Assembly (NCBI GenBank): GCA_036389155.1
Contig: DASVQN010000028.1
Coordinates: 1-64,000 of the forward strand
Reading direction: 5' to 3'
Source: CADCVT01 sp036389155
GTDB taxonomy: Bacteria; Actinomycetota; Thermoleophilia; Solirubrobacterales; Solirubrobacteraceae
DNA: 64,000 bases
The notes below the pieces were generated by a model. The model saw nothing but the letters and a program-made list of their open reading frames with translations, was not told the DNA's origin and did no database searches. Within the stretch, counting starts at the first letter, position 1. The number at the start of each line of letters is the position of its first letter. The position numbers and the translations under genes are program-made. Shown here in pieces: positions 60,905 through 64,000 of this stretch.

Positions 60905-61829
60905 GGTCTACGTGGCCGGCATGAGCCGACGGACGCGGATGGCGATCTACGACCACGTCTTCGCCGCCGATGACCGCGAGGTGGGCGGCGTGCTCGTCGG
61001 GCATCGCCAGCCCGGCGAGCCCGCGCTCATCAGGTCGTCGGTGCCCGCGCTGGAAGCCGAGGGGGACCTCACCCGCCTGACGTTCACGCACGAGGCCTGG
61101 GCCCGGGTCCACGAGATCATGGAGGCAGAGCACCCCCACGAGGAGATCGTCGGGTGGTACCACTCGCACCCCGGCCACGGGATCTTCCTCTCTGACCACG
61201 ACGAGTTCATCCATCGCAACTTCTTCGCGGACGAGTCGAGCATCGCGTACGTCGTCGATCCGCAGCAGGGGCTCGAGGGGATCTTCGGGTGGCACGACGG
61301 CGAGCTCGTGCTCTTCCAGCAGGGCGAGACCTTGTACACCGGGACCCGTGAGGCGCGCGCGCGCGCGGACGAACGACAGCGCGGAGTCGGGCGACGCCAC
61401 CGGCGCGTCCCGCGTGCCGCACCGCCGCCGCCGCCGCAGCAGCCGCAGCCGCAGCCGCAGCCGCAGCGGTCGGTCCCCGCCCCCGCACGCGGTGACCGCG
61501 GCTACCCGCTGCTCGGGTACCTGCTGCCCGGAGCGCTCGGCCTCATGCTCGGCCTGCTGGTCGCCCTCGCGCTCGCGGGCGGTGGCGGCGGGAGCTCGGA
61601 CACGGAGCGACCCCAGTCGCCGTCCTCCTCCGGAACGTCGCAGCAGAGCGAGGCGCAGCGGGCGGCCGAGCTCGAGCGACAGCTGCAGGCGGAGGAGGAC
61701 GCGCGCCGGCGCAAGCAGCAGCAGGGCCAGGGCGGGCAGTTCGACGAGGGCGCCGTACCGCCGTCCGACGACTCCGACGCGTCGCAGTGCGCGCAGATCG
61801 GCGCCTGCGACGGGCAGGTCGTCCCGTGA
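60897..61829 (+). CDS. Membrane-anchored JAMM/MPN-plus metalloprotease (deconjugating enzyme)
   Basis: This is a 310-residue protein. The JAMM domain (1-145) has Glu28 in DREVGGVLVGH and the intact motif GWYHSHPGHGIFLSDHD (His89, His91, Ser99, Asp102), spaced as in eukaryotic Rpn11/CSN5. It should be a zinc isopeptidase removing the ubiquitin-like protein. A Pro/Gln-rich linker (PPPPPQQPQPQPQPQ), a membrane helix (LLPGALGLMLGLLVALALAG, about 207-226) and a charged tail ending with two Cys follow. It overlaps both the E1 gene and the RING-like gene. Confidence 0.92.
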   Translation: MPEVYVAGMSRRTRMAIYDHVFAADDREVGGVLVGHRQPGEPALIRSSVPALEAEGDLTRLTFTHEAWARVHEIMEAEHPHEEIVGWYHSHPGHGIFLSDHDEFIHRNFFADESSIAYVVDPQQGLEGIFGWHDGELVLFQQGETLYTGTREARARADERQRGVGRRHRRVPRAAPPPPPQQPQPQPQPQRSVPAPARGDRGYPLLGYLLPGALGLMLGLLVALALAGGGGGSSDTERPQSPSSSGTSQQSEAQRAAELERQLQAEEDARRRKQQQGQGGQFDEGAVPPSDDSDASQCAQIGACDGQVVP

Positions 61830-62851
61830 GGTGCCCGGCCTGCGCGGCCGAGAACGACGACAAGTCGCGGTTCTGCGTGTCCTGCGGCGCCCCGCTGCCC
61901 GAGCACCGCGAAGCCAGGTCGGCCACCGTCGCCGCAGACCGTGCTGGGTACGCCTGCCCGTACTGCCACAGCGCGCTCGTCGAAGGTCAGCCCGCCTCCC
62001 TGTGCACCGAGTGCAGCACGCTGCACCACCCCGACTGCTGGACCGAGAATGGCGGCTGTGCCGTCGCGGGATGCGCCGGCGGCCCGCGCAAGGCGACGCC
62101 CGCTGCCGCGCCGCCCGCCCCGGCTGCGCCCGCCCCGGCGACGACCGGCGCGGCCGCCCCGCCGGCTTCCGTCGGCTCCTCGGCCGGTCGCAGGACCACG
62201 CTCGTCGCCGTCGTCGCGGCGTGCCTCCTCGCGCTCGCCGCCGCCGGCATCGCCGTCGCGCTCGTCGCCACGCGCGGCGATGACGAGGGCGGGTCTCCGG
62301 CCCCTGCAGCCGCCGCCGTCACCTCGACGACGTCGACCACGGCGACGACCGCCGCGGATGACCGCCGCGAACGCGAGAAGGCCGACCAGGCGCGAATGGC
62401 GCGCGTCGGCGACCCAGACGGCGCCAGCGACCGTCAGATCGAGAGCGCGATCGAGCGTACGCTCAAGCGGCACCACATCGCGATCAACCGTGGCCAGTGG
62501 CGGGTGGCGTACCAGACGCTCTCGCGCGCGAAGCGCAGCCAGAAGCGCGCGGAGGCCGCAGCTCAGGGACTGCCCGACGGCGTCGCGAAGTACCGCTCGC
62601 AGTTCCGGTACGAACTGGAGGGCCAGATCCTCGCCTCGTCGACGACCGTTCGGCTCGTCAGCGTCGACCCCGACACCGGCGAGGCCACGATCGAGCTTTC
62701 CATCCCCAAGCGCAACGGTGGCTGCTACAGCGGCACCACCTGGGCCGTGTTCGAGAACGGCGGATGGCGCTACGACCTCGGCTCCACCGGCCATCCGGAC
62801 CGTCCGACGAGCGGGTCCGGCGTTCTCCAGTCGAGGTCGACGCCATGCTGA
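61826..62851 (+). CDS. Zinc-ribbon plus RING-like membrane protein (E3 ligase candidate)
   Basis: This is a 341-residue protein. A zinc ribbon comes first (Cys3, Cys6, Cys17, Cys20; CPACAAENDDKSRFCVSCG), then a cross-brace RING-like pattern: Cys44/Cys47 (CPYC), Cys60/Cys63 (CTEC), His68/Cys71 (HPDCW) and Cys78/Cys83 (CAVAGC). A Pro/Ala linker and membrane helix (LVAVVAACLLALAAAGIAVA, about 129-148) lead to an extracellular domain of about 150 residues (IELSIPKRNGGCYSGTTWAV). The RING-like module beside E1, E2, modifier and JAMM genes makes an E3 role likely; this is inference. GTG start overlaps the JAMM stop. Confidence 0.8.
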   Translation: MRCPACAAENDDKSRFCVSCGAPLPEHREARSATVAADRAGYACPYCHSALVEGQPASLCTECSTLHHPDCWTENGGCAVAGCAGGPRKATPAAAPPAPAAPAPATTGAAAPPASVGSSAGRRTTLVAVVAACLLALAAAGIAVALVATRGDDEGGSPAPAAAAVTSTTSTTATTAADDRREREKADQARMARVGDPDGASDRQIESAIERTLKRHHIAINRGQWRVAYQTLSRAKRSQKRAEAAAQGLPDGVAKYRSQFRYELEGQILASSTTVRLVSVDPDTGEATIELSIPKRNGGCYSGTTWAVFENGGWRYDLGSTGHPDRPTSGSGVLQSRSTPC

Positions 62852-63912
62852 GACCGCAGGGCAACTTCGATCGCGACCTGCGGATCGTGCTGTCCCGCCC
62901 CTTGCCGGCCGTGGTCGCGCTGCTGCTGGGTGCGCTGCTGGGGCTGACCGGCGGCGCCGCCCTCGCCGGCGGCGGGGACGACAACGGCGGGGGCAACCAG
63001 GCCCAGGGCACCCCGGCCACGACCGCAACGACCGGCAAGAAGCCGAAGGAGGACGCGTTCGACGATCAGGGTGATCGCGGCGGCGAGGATGGGCCCGAGA
63101 GCGAGGGGGACGCGAAGAAGACCCCGGCGAAGGACAAGCCACGCGGCATCGCCGGCGGCATCGACGAGGCGAACAAGTTCGCGGAGGACGCGGGCGTGCG
63201 CATCGGTGTCGCCATCGCACCGCTCGAAGGCGGACGCGTCCGCACGGCCGGCGACGTCGGCGACTTCCAGGCGTGGAGCACGATGAAGGTCCCGGTCATC
63301 GCGGCGTTCCTGCGTAGCCATCCGCAGCCGAGCGCCGCGAACCAGCAGGACATCAGCATCGGCATCGAGCAGTCGAGCAACGAGGGCCCCCGCCACCTCT
63401 ATCAGCAGATGATCAAGGAGGACGGCGTCGACGGCGCGAACGCGCAGCTCGTGAAGATGCTGCAGGTCGGCGGCGCGTCCATCACGGGGCTGCCGACGCA
63501 GATAGATCCTTCGATCGACAGCATCGCGTTCGGCGAGTCGCGCTGGACGCCCGCGTCGGCCGCGACGTTCTTCCGCGCCCTGGCGAACGGCTGCCTGCCG
63601 ATCGCGGCGGACCACGCTCGGCTGATCCTCCAGCACATGCACGACGTCTCCGTCGGGCGATGGGGGTTCTTCGACGCGCTCCCGGCCGACCGGCTGTTCG
63701 TCAAGGGAGGCTGGGGAGCCGGGTCCAGCGGCTGGACCGTGTCGCAGATCGGGGTCCTCGGCCGCGGCGACGACGGCTACGTCGTTGCGGCGATGACGGA
63801 GCCGTCGAGCGAGCAGGCGGGGCACGAACTCCTCAAGCGGGTCGCGTCGCGCATCGTGGGCGCGACCGGCGCGCCGAAGGCGGGCGGTCAGCTGCCGCGC
63901 CGCTGCGCATGA
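62845..63912 (+). CDS. Membrane-anchored beta-lactamase-fold serine hydrolase
   Basis: This is a 355-residue protein with an N-terminal membrane helix (LPAVVALLLGALLGLTGGAA), a low-complexity Gly/Lys/Glu-rich linker (about 42-105) and a penicillin-binding-protein/class-A-like domain. Ser145-Thr-Met-Lys148 (AWSTMKVP) fits SxxK, Ser177-Ser-Asn179 fits SxN, and VKGGWGAGSSG fits the KTG-type strand. It may be a DD-peptidase-like or carboxylesterase-like enzyme acting outside the cell. It overlaps the RING-like gene by 7 bp. Confidence 0.8.
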   Translation: MLRPQGNFDRDLRIVLSRPLPAVVALLLGALLGLTGGAALAGGGDDNGGGNQAQGTPATTATTGKKPKEDAFDDQGDRGGEDGPESEGDAKKTPAKDKPRGIAGGIDEANKFAEDAGVRIGVAIAPLEGGRVRTAGDVGDFQAWSTMKVPVIAAFLRSHPQPSAANQQDISIGIEQSSNEGPRHLYQQMIKEDGVDGANAQLVKMLQVGGASITGLPTQIDPSIDSIAFGESRWTPASAATFFRALANGCLPIAADHARLILQHMHDVSVGRWGFFDALPADRLFVKGGWGAGSSGWTVSQIGVLGRGDDGYVVAAMTEPSSEQAGHELLKRVASRIVGATGAPKAGGQLPRRCA

Positions 63913-64000
63913 GCACGGAGCCGCCCTCCGGCCAGCGCGACAGCCTGCTTGTCGTGTTCGCGCTCGGGGTCGCCGGCGTCGCGCTCATCGTGGTGCTCGC
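63909..64000 (+). CDS. Start of a membrane protein (partial)
   Basis: The ATG overlaps the previous stop by 4 bp (ATGA). Thirty codons are visible before the window ends: a short polar start (MSTEPPSGQRDS) and a hydrophobic helix (LLVVFALGVAGVALIVVL). The operon therefore continues beyond the window. Confidence 0.6.
   Translation, partial: MSTEPPSGQRDSLLVVFALGVAGVALIVVL

Noticed and set aside
59464..61829. Sulfur-carrier pathway (ThiS/ThiF or CysO/Mec-plus type) as explanation for the modifier, E1 and JAMM genes
   Set aside because: Those pathways do not include an E2-like protein or a RING-like partner, and no cysteine, thiamine or molybdopterin synthesis gene is adjacent.

Overview
The window is very GC-rich, densely packed, and uses many GTG and occasional TTG starts with 1-8 bp gene overlaps (GTGA, ATGA, TAGTG). 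Gene content (a primary sigma factor, an LLM-class flavin oxidoreductase, MerR-DICT, DUF2339, two actinobacterial-style c-di-AMP riboswitches, small secreted collagen-like proteins) points to an actinobacterium, most likely of the Solirubrobacterales/Thermoleophilia type. That placement is inference from gene style. I saw no rRNA, tRNA, CRISPR array, integrase or transposase.

Left part (1-13 kb): rpoD with a recognisable promoter; a Lys/Ser/Ala-repeat protein; a c-di-AMP (ydaO-type) riboswitch in front of an RlpA-like wall protein; a degenerate GGDEF protein; three evenly spaced palindromes in front of moeA; a divergent MerR-DICT regulator and NAD(P)-binding protein; glpX; an LLM oxidoreductase coupled to a RibD-like reductase; a cupin and a short-chain dehydrogenase.

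Middle part (13-47 kb): a penicillin-acylase-family enzyme, a large secreted repeat protein ending in a collagen-like stretch, a thiolase, a Tat-exported amine oxidase, aroF, secreted Ig-like and collagen-like proteins, a kinase remnant, acyl-CoA dehydrogenase, amine oxidase, D-2-hydroxyacid dehydrogenase, an alanine-racemase-fold enzyme, an aldonolactone oxidase, a secreted beta-propeller, ArsR and TetR regulators (the latter with clear palindromic operators), a DUF2339 membrane protein, a neutral ceramidase, a PAS-PAS-GAF-GGDEF-EAL protein, a LOG-family protein, and an NlpC/P60 hydrolase behind a second c-di-AMP riboswitch. Two tandem secreted glycosidases follow.

Right part (51-64 kb) is the most interesting region. 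Two divergent operons meet at about 54.3 kb. The leftward one encodes two membrane proteins with N-terminal zinc ribbons. The rightward one runs off the window and encodes, in order: a membrane coiled-coil protein; a tail-anchored JAMM-fold protein that has lost its catalytic residues; a membrane-anchored, degenerate GH3-like protein; an FHA-FHA-ABC transporter; an E2 ubiquitin-conjugating-like protein with the active-site Cys; an 86-residue ubiquitin-like protein ending in Ala-Gly; an E1-like adenylating enzyme; a membrane-anchored JAMM isopeptidase with an intact Rpn11-style motif; a zinc-ribbon plus RING-like membrane protein (an E3 candidate); a beta-lactamase-fold serine hydrolase; and the start of another membrane protein. 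Together these form an apparently complete, membrane-tethered ubiquitin-like conjugation and deconjugation system (E1, E2, E3 candidate, modifier, active and pseudo-isopeptidase), linked to FHA signalling, a transporter and possible cell-wall functions.
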